From positions 1-64,000 of the forward strand of contig JAUSAO010000134.1 of the NCBI GenBank assembly GCA_030652475.1: DNA of 64,000 nt, given 5' to 3'. How positions within the stretch are numbered: position 1 is the stretch's first letter; every line of letters begins with the position of its first letter. This stretch comes from Gallionella sp. GTDB lineage: Bacteria > Pseudomonadota > Gammaproteobacteria > Burkholderiales > Gallionellaceae. A program made the position numbers and the translations under genes. A model generated the notes under the pieces. The model saw only the letters and a list, made by a program, of their open reading frames with translations, was not told the DNA's origin and ran no database searches. Below are positions 26,645-35,405 of the stretch, one piece after another.

Positions 26645-26986
26645 CAGCGTCGTGTCGGATTGTGCATCACAGAGCAAGCGACCGGCATCATCAAAGGCGC
26701 GCACGGCACGGCTGATGGCGTATTGCCGGAAGCGTTGCGGGCACTTTCGGCGGAAGCCATCTATGCTCTCGATTTATCTTTGGCAAATGTGCTCAAACAA
26801 CTAGGGAGATGCTGATTAAATCGTCTTTGCGAGGAGCGTAGCGACGTGGCAATCCAGAATTTATTTTATAATCAACATACTGGATTGCCACGCTTCGCTC
26901 GCAATGACAATTATAGTGAATAAATCAGCGCTTCCCTAGAAATTACCGATGACAAACTGGCCGAAAAACCGTTGTCTGATTTGTGA
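26645..26986 (+). pseudogene. 3' remnant of an unidentified gene, split by a MITE
   Basis: A coding-like frame runs from about 26645 (RRVGLCITEQATGIIKGAHG...AIYALDLSLANVLKQL), is interrupted by the 139-bp MITE, and resumes in frame as EITDDKLAEKPLSDL and a stop at 26984-26986 once the MITE and a short duplicated CTAG or TA are removed. The 5' part is missing. I do not recognise the family. It abuts the GH13 remnant, so an old deletion or rearrangement probably joined two gene ends. Confidence 0.5.
26801..26939. mobile_element. 139-bp MITE-like palindromic element, copy 2
   Basis: CTAGGGAGATGCTGATT and AATCAGCGCTTCCCTAG are the terminal inverted repeats. The interior matches copy 1 (23389-23527) with only a few substitutions. 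The flanking frame suggests a target duplication of TA or CTAG. Confidence 0.85.
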
Positions 26987-27026
26987 GTTTTCCCGGAAGC
27001 CACGCTTCAGCAGGCTGCAATCAGGT

Positions 27027-28214
27027 TTATCGCGGGCTGCGCGGCGACTCGCTATCAATCACCACCTGATCGCGCCCATTATGCTTGGCATGGTACAAGC
27101 GCCGATCCGCGCCCTTGAGTAGCTCTTCAGCCGAACAGGGTTCTTCCGGCGTCCAGCTGGAGACGCCGATACTACAACGTACATCCCCCACCTCAAGCGG
27201 CACAATAGCTGTTTTACGCACACGATCCAGAATGCGATTGGCGATCTCCAGCGCGACTGCGGCATCGGCATGCGTCAAGAGCACAACGAATTCTTCACCC
27301 CCATAGCGCACCAGAATATCCGAGTCGCGCATCTGCTCATGGAGTATTTCGGCGAAACCGCGCAACACGGCATCACCCACATCATGTCCATAGGTATCGT
27401 TGATGCGTTTAAAAAAATCGATATCCAGCATCAGGCAACTGAGCGCCTGACTGTGGCGCACACTTTGCTTGAGTTGCGGCGTCAACCATGACCACAGGAA
27501 ATGCCGGTTATAAGCGCCCGTCAATTGATCCCGATTGCTCTGTGATTCCATCTTCATGGCCAGCCGCGCCAATGCGGAAGACTTGGCAACGCTCTCAGTC
27601 ACGTCATTGATGCTGATTGCCGCCAGCGTTTCGCCGCGACTATTGGTCAATGGCGCCACGCTCACCTGTTGCTGCATCAGCTTCAGATCATGCATTGGGG
27701 AAACCAGCGGTATGGGCAGCACATAACGATTCAGCGTCTGCGAGATCAGCTGCGGCGATTTGTGTTTTATACATAACTCAATAGCCGATAGCAGGCGCGG
27801 ACTGTTAAAGTCGACGAACAACTCCGTTAACAGCTTGCCGCATGCCTGCTGTGAAGAAATGCCGGTTTTGCGTTCCAGCCATTGATTCCATCTATGCACG
27901 CGCAAATCCGTGTCAACCAGCAACACGCCGATCATCAAGGTATCGGTCAGATTGGCAAAGAGCTGCGTAAGCTCGGCAAAATCCCTCTGCATTCGGACGA
28001 AAACCAGCAAGTACAGTACCGGGGAAACCAGCACGACCAGCGTGACCGCATCGATGATGCTCCATGTTCTGTCCGAAACTGTAAATGACGTGAGGGGCAT
28101 AATCACATCATGCAGCAATGTCATGAAGAGAAATTCAACGCTGAACACCACGACGCCCACCGCGATAACGATGCGCAGCGGCGTATTGAACCAGCCAGAT
28201 TCCCAGCGTTTCAT
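27027..28214 (-). CDS. Membrane-bound PAS-GGDEF diguanylate cyclase
   Basis: The 395-residue protein has two N-terminal membrane helices (residues about 12-35 and 50-70) and a PAS-like sensor region (about 90-215, beginning DTLMIGVLLVDTDLRVHRWN). A GGDEF domain with an intact active site GGEEF (305-309) follows. An RDSD product-inhibition I-site lies 5 residues upstream, so it should make c-di-GMP and be feedback inhibited. It is the last gene of the minus-strand chemosensory cluster, 42 bases after cheC. The upstream 40 bases from the gene remnant show no terminator. Confidence 0.92.
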   Translation of the reverse strand: MKRWESGWFNTPLRIVIAVGVVVFSVEFLFMTLLHDVIMPLTSFTVSDRTWSIIDAVTLVVLVSPVLYLLVFVRMQRDFAELTQLFANLTDTLMIGVLLVDTDLRVHRWNQWLERKTGISSQQACGKLLTELFVDFNSPRLLSAIELCIKHKSPQLISQTLNRYVLPIPLVSPMHDLKLMQQQVSVAPLTNSRGETLAAISINDVTESVAKSSALARLAMKMESQSNRDQLTGAYNRHFLWSWLTPQLKQSVRHSQALSCLMLDIDFFKRINDTYGHDVGDAVLRGFAEILHEQMRDSDILVRYGGEEFVVLLTHADAAVALEIANRILDRVRKTAIVPLEVGDVRCSIGVSSWTPEEPCSAEELLKGADRRLYHAKHNGRDQVVIDSESPRSPR

Positions 28215-28256
28215 TGCGTGTGCCCCGATGCGTTCAGCGACTCAACCATGTCAACC

Positions 28257-28883
28257 TCACAAACCTTTCAGCAATTTATGCAAGCGTTCAAACAACACCT
28301 GCACCGAATCAACCGACATCAACATCACCATGCGCCCCTCGATTTCACGCTGCGCCGCCTTCAGGTGCGTGAACATGATAATCGCCTGCATCTCACGTCC
28401 CGCATTGTCCCGGTTACGCTGCGCCAGGATGTCCGGCAAATTGCCTTCCATATAACCCGGCAATGACATCCGCACTTCATGGCCCAGCATATCGGCAATC
28501 ACCGCCATCCCTGACGTGATGATGATATTGCCGATTTCCATCATCGCCTCGTGCTCGATGCCGCGCAAATCGTCCTCCCCGGCCCCCTGCATGGAGGGCC
28601 CGACCAGTGCGTGCACCAGCTTTTTGCTGTCCTCTGAAGGAAACATCAGAATGGACGTCCCTTCACTCTGCCCTGAAAAACTCTGCCAAACTGCGGCAAC
28701 CGAAGCCAGCGGATCAAGCTGCAAGGCCTGTGTTACCTGGTCATAGGGAACCACCTGCACCAATGGCACCGTCATCTCGATATGATCGTTCAATAATTCG
28801 GACAGCTGCGTGGCGGCGCGACTCAGGCCGACGTTGGCCAATTCGCGCAATGCGTCGCGTTCCAGCTCATCGAGTTCCATCAT
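28257..28883 (-). CDS. cheC: CheC-like phosphatase of CheY-P
   Basis: CheC-family proteins dephosphorylate CheY-P. The 208-residue protein shows the family pattern (D/S)-x3-E-x2-N-x22-P exactly in its first half (Asp10, Glu14, Asn17, Pro40). The second copy reads E-x3-E-x2-N-x22-P, in EAMMEIGN followed by SLPGYMEG. Two copies is the CheC arrangement; the second site has Glu in place of the usual Asp/Ser. It overlaps the upstream cheY by four bases, so the two are translationally coupled, fitting an enzyme-substrate pair. No cheZ or cheD is present in the cluster. Confidence 0.85.
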   Translation of the reverse strand: MMELDELERDALRELANVGLSRAATQLSELLNDHIEMTVPLVQVVPYDQVTQALQLDPLASVAAVWQSFSGQSEGTSILMFPSEDSKKLVHALVGPSMQGAGEDDLRGIEHEAMMEIGNIIITSGMAVIADMLGHEVRMSLPGYMEGNLPDILAQRNRDNAGREMQAIIMFTHLKAAQREIEGRMVMLMSVDSVQVLFERLHKLLKGL

Positions 28884-29233
28884 GCCACCTGCGCCAACAG
28901 CGCGGCGATTTTTGCCGCATTGACCGGCTTCTCTACAACCTGAATAAAACCGGCTGCCAGCGCCGAATCGACCACAGTTCTTTGAGTATTTGCCGTCAGC
29001 AGCACAAATTTCGCCTTGAGTCCGGCATCCAGCATGACCCGCGCCATTTCCACCCCGTTGTATTCCGGCATGTTGTAATCCAGTATCACCAGCTCCGGTT
29101 GCACTTTCCGCATCTTCTCCAGCGCATCCGGCAACACGGCGGCCTCAAACAGTTCATGCTGCCCGTCTTTAGGCATGTAAGCCTTGAACAACATGCGCGA
29201 AGTCATACTGTCATCCACAATTAAAATTTTCAT
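28880..29233 (-). CDS. CheY-like single-domain response regulator
   Basis: This 117-residue receiver domain has the acidic pair Asp7-Asp8, the phosphoacceptor Asp52 in VILDYNMPEYNG, Thr80 in LLTAN and Lys102 in VEKPVN, so all the key residues are present. There is no output domain. It overlaps both neighbours by four bases: a degenerate HPt-like protein upstream and CheC downstream. It is a natural substrate for CheC and for the cluster CheA. Whether it acts on flagella or as a phosphate sink cannot be told; no flagellar genes are in the window. Confidence 0.93.
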   Translation of the reverse strand: MKILIVDDSMTSRMLFKAYMPKDGQHELFEAAVLPDALEKMRKVQPELVILDYNMPEYNGVEMARVMLDAGLKAKFVLLTANTQRTVVDSALAAGFIQVVEKPVNAAKIAALLAQVA

Positions 29234-29634
29234 CTTGCGTTTCCCTTATTGATTCGGTTTTCTATCACTTGCAGCAAAGTTGAGCGAGGCTTATTGCATG
29301 GCTCGAAGCACTGAGACATATCGCCCCCACAGCGCCCGGCCATCGCAATACCCGCCAATAAATCCTGCCAGGCAGACTGTTCTATCGTCTGCCCTTCCCT
29401 TAGGCAATTGCGCAAATAGCGTGCATAGATCGCCATACTGCGAAAAAAAAGTTCCATTTCCGGCAAATGCACTGCGCGCGCACCGCCGAACAGCGTATCA
29501 AACTCCTGATGTAATTGATCCAGTTGCACACAGCTCAACGGTACGCCGGCTTGCATAATGCCGGCAACCCGTTGCACGCGTTGCCGACAATCCTCACAAA
29601 ATACCTGAAACAGACTATCCTGCATTCTTTCCAT
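29230..29634 (-). CDS. Unknown protein resembling an HPt domain without its histidine
   Basis: The 134-residue protein is helical. It contains DTLFGGARAVHLPEME near residues 46-60, which lines up with the HPt phosphotransfer signature HTLKGGARAVGLPELE. Asp46 stands where the phosphorylated His would be, and Phe49 replaces the conserved Lys. If this alignment is right, it cannot accept phosphate and may act as a docking or inhibitory protein for the adjacent receiver. It lies between cheB and cheY, overlapping cheY by four bases. The HPt relationship is my own inference from motif shape; otherwise it is a protein of unknown function. Confidence 0.6.
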   Translation of the reverse strand: MERMQDSLFQVFCEDCRQRVQRVAGIMQAGVPLSCVQLDQLHQEFDTLFGGARAVHLPEMELFFRSMAIYARYLRNCLREGQTIEQSAWQDLLAGIAMAGRCGGDMSQCFEPCNKPRSTLLQVIENRINKGNAR

Positions 29635-29644
29635 TTCACCGCAC

Positions 29645-30691
29645 CTATTGACGCACGATGCTGCTCAAATACGCAGGCATATTGTCCAGCGTCACCACCT
29701 GATCCACCGCATCGAGTGCGATCGCTGCACCCGGCATGCCATACACCACGGCACTCGCCTCATCCTGTACCAGCGTATGGCCACCGACACGGCGCATCGC
29801 CAGCAAACCGTCCGCGCCATCCACCCCCATGCCCGTCAGCAACGCCCCTATCGCACGGTTCTTACAGGTCATCGCCACCGACTTGAACATCGGACTGGCC
29901 GAAGGCCGAAAACCATTGCAGCGCATCGCCTGATTCAAGTTCACTGCCAGCCCCTCATGCGTGCGGGTCACCAGCAGATGCTGATCGTCCGGCGCGAAAT
30001 AAATCGTTCCCGCCGTCAGCAGCTCGCCTTGCTCAGCCAGCTTGACGTTCAGCAAGGTATTTTCCGCCAGCCAGGCCGCGAGACCACCGACGAAACCCCT
30101 GGAAATATGCTGCGTCACCACGACAGGTACCGGAAAACCAATCGGCAACAAGGCAAATATTCGATGCAAGGCCTGTGGCCCACCGGTAGAACAAGCAATC
30201 GCCAGCAATTCATAGGCCTTGGTGCGCTGATGAATCGCCGTCTCATAGATATCAACGCCACTGGGCCGTTCAACTTTGAAACGTTTGAACAGCTTGACTT
30301 GCGACATGGCTCGCACGGTATCCACCAGATCACGGCGGATTGTTTCGAAATCGGGATGAGTAAACCCGCGCGGCTTTTCCATGACCGCCAGCGCACCTTC
30401 TTCGATGGCGCGGAAGGTGATACGCAATTCTTCATCATCCACACTGGAACTGACCACGACAATCGGCGTCGGGCTGTTCGCCATGATCATGCGCGTCGCC
30501 TCGAAACCGTCCATCACCGGCATGCGGATATCCATGGTGATCACATCCGGCTTCAGGTCACGTGCCATCTGCACCGCTTCGCGCCCGTTTTTTGCGTGAC
30601 CGACCACTTGCATGTCAGGCTGTTGTTGAAAAATCGCCTTGAGCAGCAGCGCAACGACTGATGAATCTTCCACGATCAGGATGCGTAACAT
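29645..30691 (-). CDS. cheB: Chemotaxis protein-glutamate methylesterase CheB
   Basis: CheB removes methyl groups from, and deamidates, chemoreceptors. The N-terminal receiver (MLRILIVEDSSVV, MDIRMPVMDG) is joined to the methylesterase domain. That domain has the catalytic triad regions IACSTGGPQALH (Ser), VTQHISRGFVGGLA (His) and GMGVDGADGLLAMRRVGG (Asp). I chose the ATG at 30691, giving 348 residues; an upstream frame extension of 15 residues lacks similarity. It sits between cheA and the HPt-like gene and would adapt the globin-coupled receptor next to it. Confidence 0.95.
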   Translation of the reverse strand: MLRILIVEDSSVVALLLKAIFQQQPDMQVVGHAKNGREAVQMARDLKPDVITMDIRMPVMDGFEATRMIMANSPTPIVVVSSSVDDEELRITFRAIEEGALAVMEKPRGFTHPDFETIRRDLVDTVRAMSQVKLFKRFKVERPSGVDIYETAIHQRTKAYELLAIACSTGGPQALHRIFALLPIGFPVPVVVTQHISRGFVGGLAAWLAENTLLNVKLAEQGELLTAGTIYFAPDDQHLLVTRTHEGLAVNLNQAMRCNGFRPSASPMFKSVAMTCKNRAIGALLTGMGVDGADGLLAMRRVGGHTLVQDEASAVVYGMPGAAIALDAVDQVVTLDNMPAYLSSIVRQ

Positions 30692-30762
30692 AACCACACT
30701 ACTTTCTTTGTAATCTCGGCGTTGTCTGTTTCTCAATGATCGCAGCGTAACGTTATGCCGAT

Positions 30763-33042
30763 TTAAATCAGCTGGCCCACCACATCCAGCAATACCTTGG
30801 TTTCGAACTGCCCCTTGACGATATAGGCCTCGGCACCCACTTCAATGCCGCGTTTTCTGTCTTCTTCTCTGGCCAGGGATGTCACGATGATGACGGGCAA
30901 TCGTTTCAAACGCTCGCTCTGTTTGATCAGCGCCGTCAGTTCAAAACCATCCATTTTCGGCATTTCAACATCCGTCACTACGAGATCAAAAACGTGTTCC
31001 TGCAACATATCCCACGCCTGCTTGCCATCCACCGCCACGCTGACCTTGTAGCCCGCATGTTCGAGTATGCTTTTCTCCAGGCTGCGCGTCGTGATGGAAT
31101 CGTCCACCACCAGCACCCGCAGCGCTATTGCAAGCGCTACACGGCTCTCAACATGATGCAGATGCGCAAGGCTGCCGCGCATGGCCGAATCCACCAGATC
31201 AGACGGATTGAGCACCATAATCACTTCACCGTTACCCGTCAGAGTGCCGCCGGTAATATTGCGTACGTTCTGCAATAACGAGCGAAATGGCTTGACCACG
31301 ATTTCCCGCTCACCAATCACCTCATCCACCAGAAAAGCCACGCTGTCCCAACCCTTGGCGACCACCATGACCGGCAATATCTTTTTGTTGATACGCTCTT
31401 GCGCTTCCAATTCCAGCGTTGCAGCCAGATCGCGCAGCGGAATACTGCGGCCCCGGTACAGAATGGCATGACTGGCTTCGACTTCGACAATCTGCTCAGG
31501 CCTGATTTCCATGATGCGATCCACCGCCGAGGTGGGAATGGCAAATACCACCCCGCCCGCCCGCACCAGCACACCGTGATCGGTGGCCAACGTAATCGGT
31601 AGTCTGAGAACAAAACGCGTGCCCAATCCTTCGTCGGTTTGTACCTGCACCGAGCCTTTGAGTTTGCGCAGATTCATCACGACTACATCCAGCCCGACGC
31701 CGCGTCCGGAAATACGGGTGATGATATCCTTGCTGGAAAAGCCCGGCCGAAAGATCAGATCGAGTATCTCGTCACGCCCCATCGTGGCCAGCTCGGCCTC
31801 GCTGACGAGCTTCTTCTTTCGAGCGCTGGCGGCGATCTCGTCTACCGAAATACCATTTCCATCATCCTGCACCGTCATCACGATCTGGCTGCCTTCACTG
31901 CTTACCGAAATATGCAAATGCCCTTCGGCAGGCTTGCCTTTGTTCAATCGTTGTTGCGGTGCTTCAATACCGTGATCCAGCGCATTGCGCAGCAAATGAA
32001 CCAGAGGATCGTGTATGCCATCCAGCACCATGCGATCTATTTCAATATCATCGCCACTGATTTCAAAATTGACTTTTTTCCCCAGATCACGCGCAATATC
32101 GCGCACCGAACGCGACATCGGGCGCAACAAGGTGGCCACGGGCACTAATCGCATCATGCGTACGCTATCCTGCAAGGATTCCACCAATATCCCGAGACGG
32201 CTGGTGCTCGAGCGCATCTCACGGTGCGCCCGGGCACTCGCAATATCCAGTTCCGCGACCGTATCCGCGTTGCGTTTCAACCAGCCATCCCTATCAGCTT
32301 GCGATGTTCTGGCCGTTGCACGGTTCCAGCCTGACGTCAATTCCTGCACCCTGTTGCGCAGTTGCTGCATGCTGACCAGATGGTCGTCCATTTCGATCTT
32401 GGCGACCTGCAATTCTTCCATCATGGCGGCCAGATTTTCCAGCTTGTCCACATTCACACGCACCACATCCGTAGCGTGATGCTGATTACCGGCAGCAAGT
32501 TTACTGATTTCAACCAGCCGGTCAGCTTCGATTCCTGCCCCCGTATTCACAATCGGTTGCGGGTGCGGGGGCGCATGAACAACGGCAACGGGTGATGCGG
32601 GCTGATCTTGAAGCGCCACATTAAGACATACGGCCTCAACTGCGACACTTTCCAGCCGGGCAATCAATGCGTTCTTGTCAAAGCCCAGGGATTGTTGAGA
32701 GCCAAAAGCAACCATCGCCTGTCGCATCGCATCCAGCGACTCCAGCACGATATCTGTCGCCGCACCGTCAGGGTTACGGTTTTCGCGTTTTAAAACAGCA
32801 AAAATACTCTCCAGATGATGTGCGATGTCGGCGACATCCATCACTTCCACCCCGCGTGCAGCGCCCTTGATATTGTGAGCCGCACGGAACACGCTTTCCA
32901 GCGTCTGGCGCCGTTCGCTGTCCTCTATCCCCTTCTCCAGCACCAGCAAATCATCGGTAATCGTCTGAAGCTGCTCATCCAGCTCAATGGCAAAGGTGTC
33001 CATCAGCATGCGCATCAATTCCTGATCCAGTCCTAAGGGCAT
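30763..33042 (-). CDS. cheA: Hybrid chemotaxis histidine kinase CheA with C-terminal receiver
   Basis: The 759-residue protein starts at an ATG preceded by AGGAA. The HPt domain has the phosphorylated His56 in AAHNIKGAARG. The dimerisation and ATPase domains follow, with HLLRNALDHGIEAPQQR, VQDDGNGIS and GFSSKDIITRISGRGVGLDVV. A CheW-like domain precedes a C-terminal receiver (RVLVVDDSITTRSLEKSIL, VTDVEMPKMDGFEL). Hybrid CheA is typical of alternative systems such as Wsp or Frz rather than classical flagellar systems. A longer in-frame reading upstream to 33168 overlaps the receptor gene and is rejected. It should phosphorylate CheB, the CheY-like protein and perhaps the HD-GYP regulator. Confidence 0.95.
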   Translation of the reverse strand: MPLGLDQELMRMLMDTFAIELDEQLQTITDDLLVLEKGIEDSERRQTLESVFRAAHNIKGAARGVEVMDVADIAHHLESIFAVLKRENRNPDGAATDIVLESLDAMRQAMVAFGSQQSLGFDKNALIARLESVAVEAVCLNVALQDQPASPVAVVHAPPHPQPIVNTGAGIEADRLVEISKLAAGNQHHATDVVRVNVDKLENLAAMMEELQVAKIEMDDHLVSMQQLRNRVQELTSGWNRATARTSQADRDGWLKRNADTVAELDIASARAHREMRSSTSRLGILVESLQDSVRMMRLVPVATLLRPMSRSVRDIARDLGKKVNFEISGDDIEIDRMVLDGIHDPLVHLLRNALDHGIEAPQQRLNKGKPAEGHLHISVSSEGSQIVMTVQDDGNGISVDEIAASARKKKLVSEAELATMGRDEILDLIFRPGFSSKDIITRISGRGVGLDVVVMNLRKLKGSVQVQTDEGLGTRFVLRLPITLATDHGVLVRAGGVVFAIPTSAVDRIMEIRPEQIVEVEASHAILYRGRSIPLRDLAATLELEAQERINKKILPVMVVAKGWDSVAFLVDEVIGEREIVVKPFRSLLQNVRNITGGTLTGNGEVIMVLNPSDLVDSAMRGSLAHLHHVESRVALAIALRVLVVDDSITTRSLEKSILEHAGYKVSVAVDGKQAWDMLQEHVFDLVVTDVEMPKMDGFELTALIKQSERLKRLPVIIVTSLAREEDRKRGIEVGAEAYIVKGQFETKVLLDVVGQLI

Positions 33043-33073
33043 AGTCGTTCCTGTCGAATGTTTTTGCGCACCC

Positions 33074-34615
33074 TTACAATTTGTACGTGCTGACGCTATC
33101 GCGCAGACGTTCGGCCACACGACGCAAGTCCGCCGATGAACTCTTGCTTTGCTGCGCGCTGCTGACAAATTGCGCCGTCACCTTGTTGATTTCCTTCATC
33201 GCCATGGTCACCTGCTCCAGCCCGATAAAACCCTGGCGCACCACAGCGGTAATTTGCTGGCTGGCCATGGCCGTTTCGCGCACCACTTCGCCCAACTGAT
33301 TCATCACCTCTCCGCTACGCTGCACCGACACCATCCCGGCATTCACCCCTTTACTGCCCTCCTCAGTGGCCATCACGGCGCGATCCGTGGCATGACGTAT
33401 GTCCTGCAATATTTTTTGTACCTGCGCGGTGGATTGCTGTGACTGTTCCGCCAGTTCACGCACTTCCGCCGCCACTACCGCGAAGCCTTTACCTGCCTCA
33501 CCCGCCTTGGCCGCTTCAATCGAGGCGTTCAGCGCCAGCATTTTGGATTGCTGTGCCAGATTGGTCACCACAGAGGTGATTTCACCGATTTGCTGAGTTT
33601 GTTCGCTGAGTGCCAGTATGGTTTGAGCGATGCCTTCTACACGCTCGCGGATAGCCACCATGCCTGCAATAGCCTGTTCCACCGCCACACCACCCTGTTC
33701 GCTCTCACGACGACTGCGTTCCGCTGCCTCGCCCAGCACCTGCACCTTCTCCATCGTCTGAGCCGACATCGCCTTGATTTCATCCAGCGATGTCGTGGTC
33801 TGGTTGACCGCCGCCGCCTGTTCAGATGCGCCCGCCGACTGGCCGTTGATCGAATTCTGCAACTGCTCCAGCGCGCTGTAGATGGTATTGATCGCCTCGG
33901 TGGTGCCCGATGCCACGCCCGCCAAACTTTCCGTCATGGCATTGAGATTACGCCCCAATTGCGCCAGATCGTCATTGCCCGTGACATCGAGTCGTTTGCT
34001 CAGATCACCTTGCGTCACATCCGCAATGAACGTCTGGTAAGTTGCCAGCCGGGTTTCAAGATATTCCTTAGACATGCTCACACCGCGCAAATCGGTCATC
34101 AGACCATGTATGTACGTATCCATGGCCAGTTGCGAATCAATGGAAATGATTTTATGCACGGCTTGCAAGGCCGCCTCACGCTTGCGCGCACTCCAGCGGT
34201 ATTGGCGTTGAACCAGCTTGACGATTTCGCAACTGTACACACTGTAGCTGCCCAGATACCAGCGCGGGGTCAGACCAATCCGGTTGTGAATCACGCCGAT
34301 CTTGAGACGCCGTTCAAAATAGGCATCGCCATAATCCCCGTCGAACATTTCCAGCAAATAGCGTTTCTGCGATGTTTTGAGGCGATCAATATTCGATCCC
34401 GCATCCTTGATGATATTCATCAGCTCCTTATAGCGCTCGACATTGGCATAAAACACATCGACGAAATCATCCGCATGTTGCTGAACGACGGGGCGCAACG
34501 CCTTGAGTGCGCGCGCATCTTCGTCAGTAAAATCAACAAACTTCTTGCGCGATGCCTGCTCATTCGCATCAATGCCCATAAACTGGGTCAAGGACTGTGT
34601 ATTCATGTCTATCAT
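33074..34615 (-). CDS. Soluble globin-coupled methyl-accepting chemotaxis receptor (HemAT-like)
   Basis: The N-terminal about 170 residues form a protoglobin-type sensor. His110 in LKIGVIHNRIGLTPRWYLG is in the place of the proximal haem ligand of HemAT-type globin-coupled sensors. There is no membrane segment, so the receptor is cytoplasmic. The C-terminal signalling domain has the conserved hairpin tip (LAQQSKMLALNASIEAAKAGEAGKGFAVVAAEVRELAEQS). HemAT proteins sense oxygen, so this is the likely input of the cluster. The start could be the first ATG or the ATG three codons later. It lies between cheW and cheA. Confidence 0.93.
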   Translation of the reverse strand: MIDMNTQSLTQFMGIDANEQASRKKFVDFTDEDARALKALRPVVQQHADDFVDVFYANVERYKELMNIIKDAGSNIDRLKTSQKRYLLEMFDGDYGDAYFERRLKIGVIHNRIGLTPRWYLGSYSVYSCEIVKLVQRQYRWSARKREAALQAVHKIISIDSQLAMDTYIHGLMTDLRGVSMSKEYLETRLATYQTFIADVTQGDLSKRLDVTGNDDLAQLGRNLNAMTESLAGVASGTTEAINTIYSALEQLQNSINGQSAGASEQAAAVNQTTTSLDEIKAMSAQTMEKVQVLGEAAERSRRESEQGGVAVEQAIAGMVAIRERVEGIAQTILALSEQTQQIGEITSVVTNLAQQSKMLALNASIEAAKAGEAGKGFAVVAAEVRELAEQSQQSTAQVQKILQDIRHATDRAVMATEEGSKGVNAGMVSVQRSGEVMNQLGEVVRETAMASQQITAVVRQGFIGLEQVTMAMKEINKVTAQFVSSAQQSKSSSADLRRVAERLRDSVSTYKL

Positions 34616-34681
34616 GCTGCTCTCCCGTAAATTTCAGAAACTCTAATTAGTGTTGATCACAACTTCTCATTCACACCCTGC

Positions 34682-35392
34682 TTAACGATGCACCCGCAAG
34701 GCCGGATCACCCAGCAAGGCCTTCAGATTCAACAGCGTGACACTGCCGTCATGAATGCCCAGCACATACTCCATGTTCGACACCCCTTCCGAGCTTAACG
34801 GCGGCGAGACCTCCGCATCCTGATACGCTTCATTTCCATCCACGCCATCCACCAGCAGGCCGGTGCGCATGCCCTCATGCTTGACCACGATAATGCGTGC
34901 CTCATCGCTCATCGCGACGGCGGGCATGCGAAAAAATTGTTTGAGATCGAGTATCGTCAACAACTCGCCCCTGTAATTGACCACGCCAGAAACGAACGCC
35001 GGTGTACATGGCACACGTGCCAGATTGCCGACATAAAGCAGTTCCTCCAGGTAGGCGTAAGGGATGCCATAACGCTCTACCGCACCAAGGCGAAAACGCA
35101 AATACTGATCGCGCAACTCATGCTGCTGTTGACTCAGCGGCTTGGCAATCGCCCGGGCACGCGCCTCCAGCACCTTGCGCGACTCCGCATCCTGCGGCAT
35201 CAATGCAGCCGCAGATTGCGTCACGGCAACCGGCCATTCCGCTGCTCCTAACATACAGGATTCGACCCACGGCGCACTTTCCGTCTGTGTCAGGCTCTCG
35301 GCAAAAGCCAGCGCCTGCTCAAAATCCGGCTTAGCCAGGATCGCATCGCCCAATACCGCATCCTGATTTTGCTTTACTTTTCGTTTAGCCAT
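34682..35392 (-). CDS. cheW: CheW-domain coupling protein with N-terminal extension
   Basis: This 236-residue protein has a C-terminal CheW domain (about residues 95-230: PYAYLEELLYVGNLARVPCTPAFVSGVVNYRGELLTILDLKQFFRM). An N-terminal region of about 90 residues has no recognised domain. It would link the globin-coupled receptor to CheA. The start at 35392 has an AGGCAAG site and gives MAKRKVKQNQD; the longer frame overlaps parA and is rejected. It follows the ParA-type gene by 13 bases, which hints that its N-terminal extension could contact ParA, as in other chemosensory positioning systems. That link is inference. Confidence 0.9.
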   Translation of the reverse strand: MAKRKVKQNQDAVLGDAILAKPDFEQALAFAESLTQTESAPWVESCMLGAAEWPVAVTQSAAALMPQDAESRKVLEARARAIAKPLSQQQHELRDQYLRFRLGAVERYGIPYAYLEELLYVGNLARVPCTPAFVSGVVNYRGELLTILDLKQFFRMPAVAMSDEARIIVVKHEGMRTGLLVDGVDGNEAYQDAEVSPPLSSEGVSNMEYVLGIHDGSVTLLNLKALLGDPALRVHR

Positions 35393-35405
35393 CTTGCCTG
35401 CCCTG

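Noticed and set aside
33043-33168. N-terminal extension of CheA by 42 residues
   Set aside because: It overlaps the receptor gene, has atypical composition, and the ATG at 33042 has a good ribosome site and begins the HPt domain.
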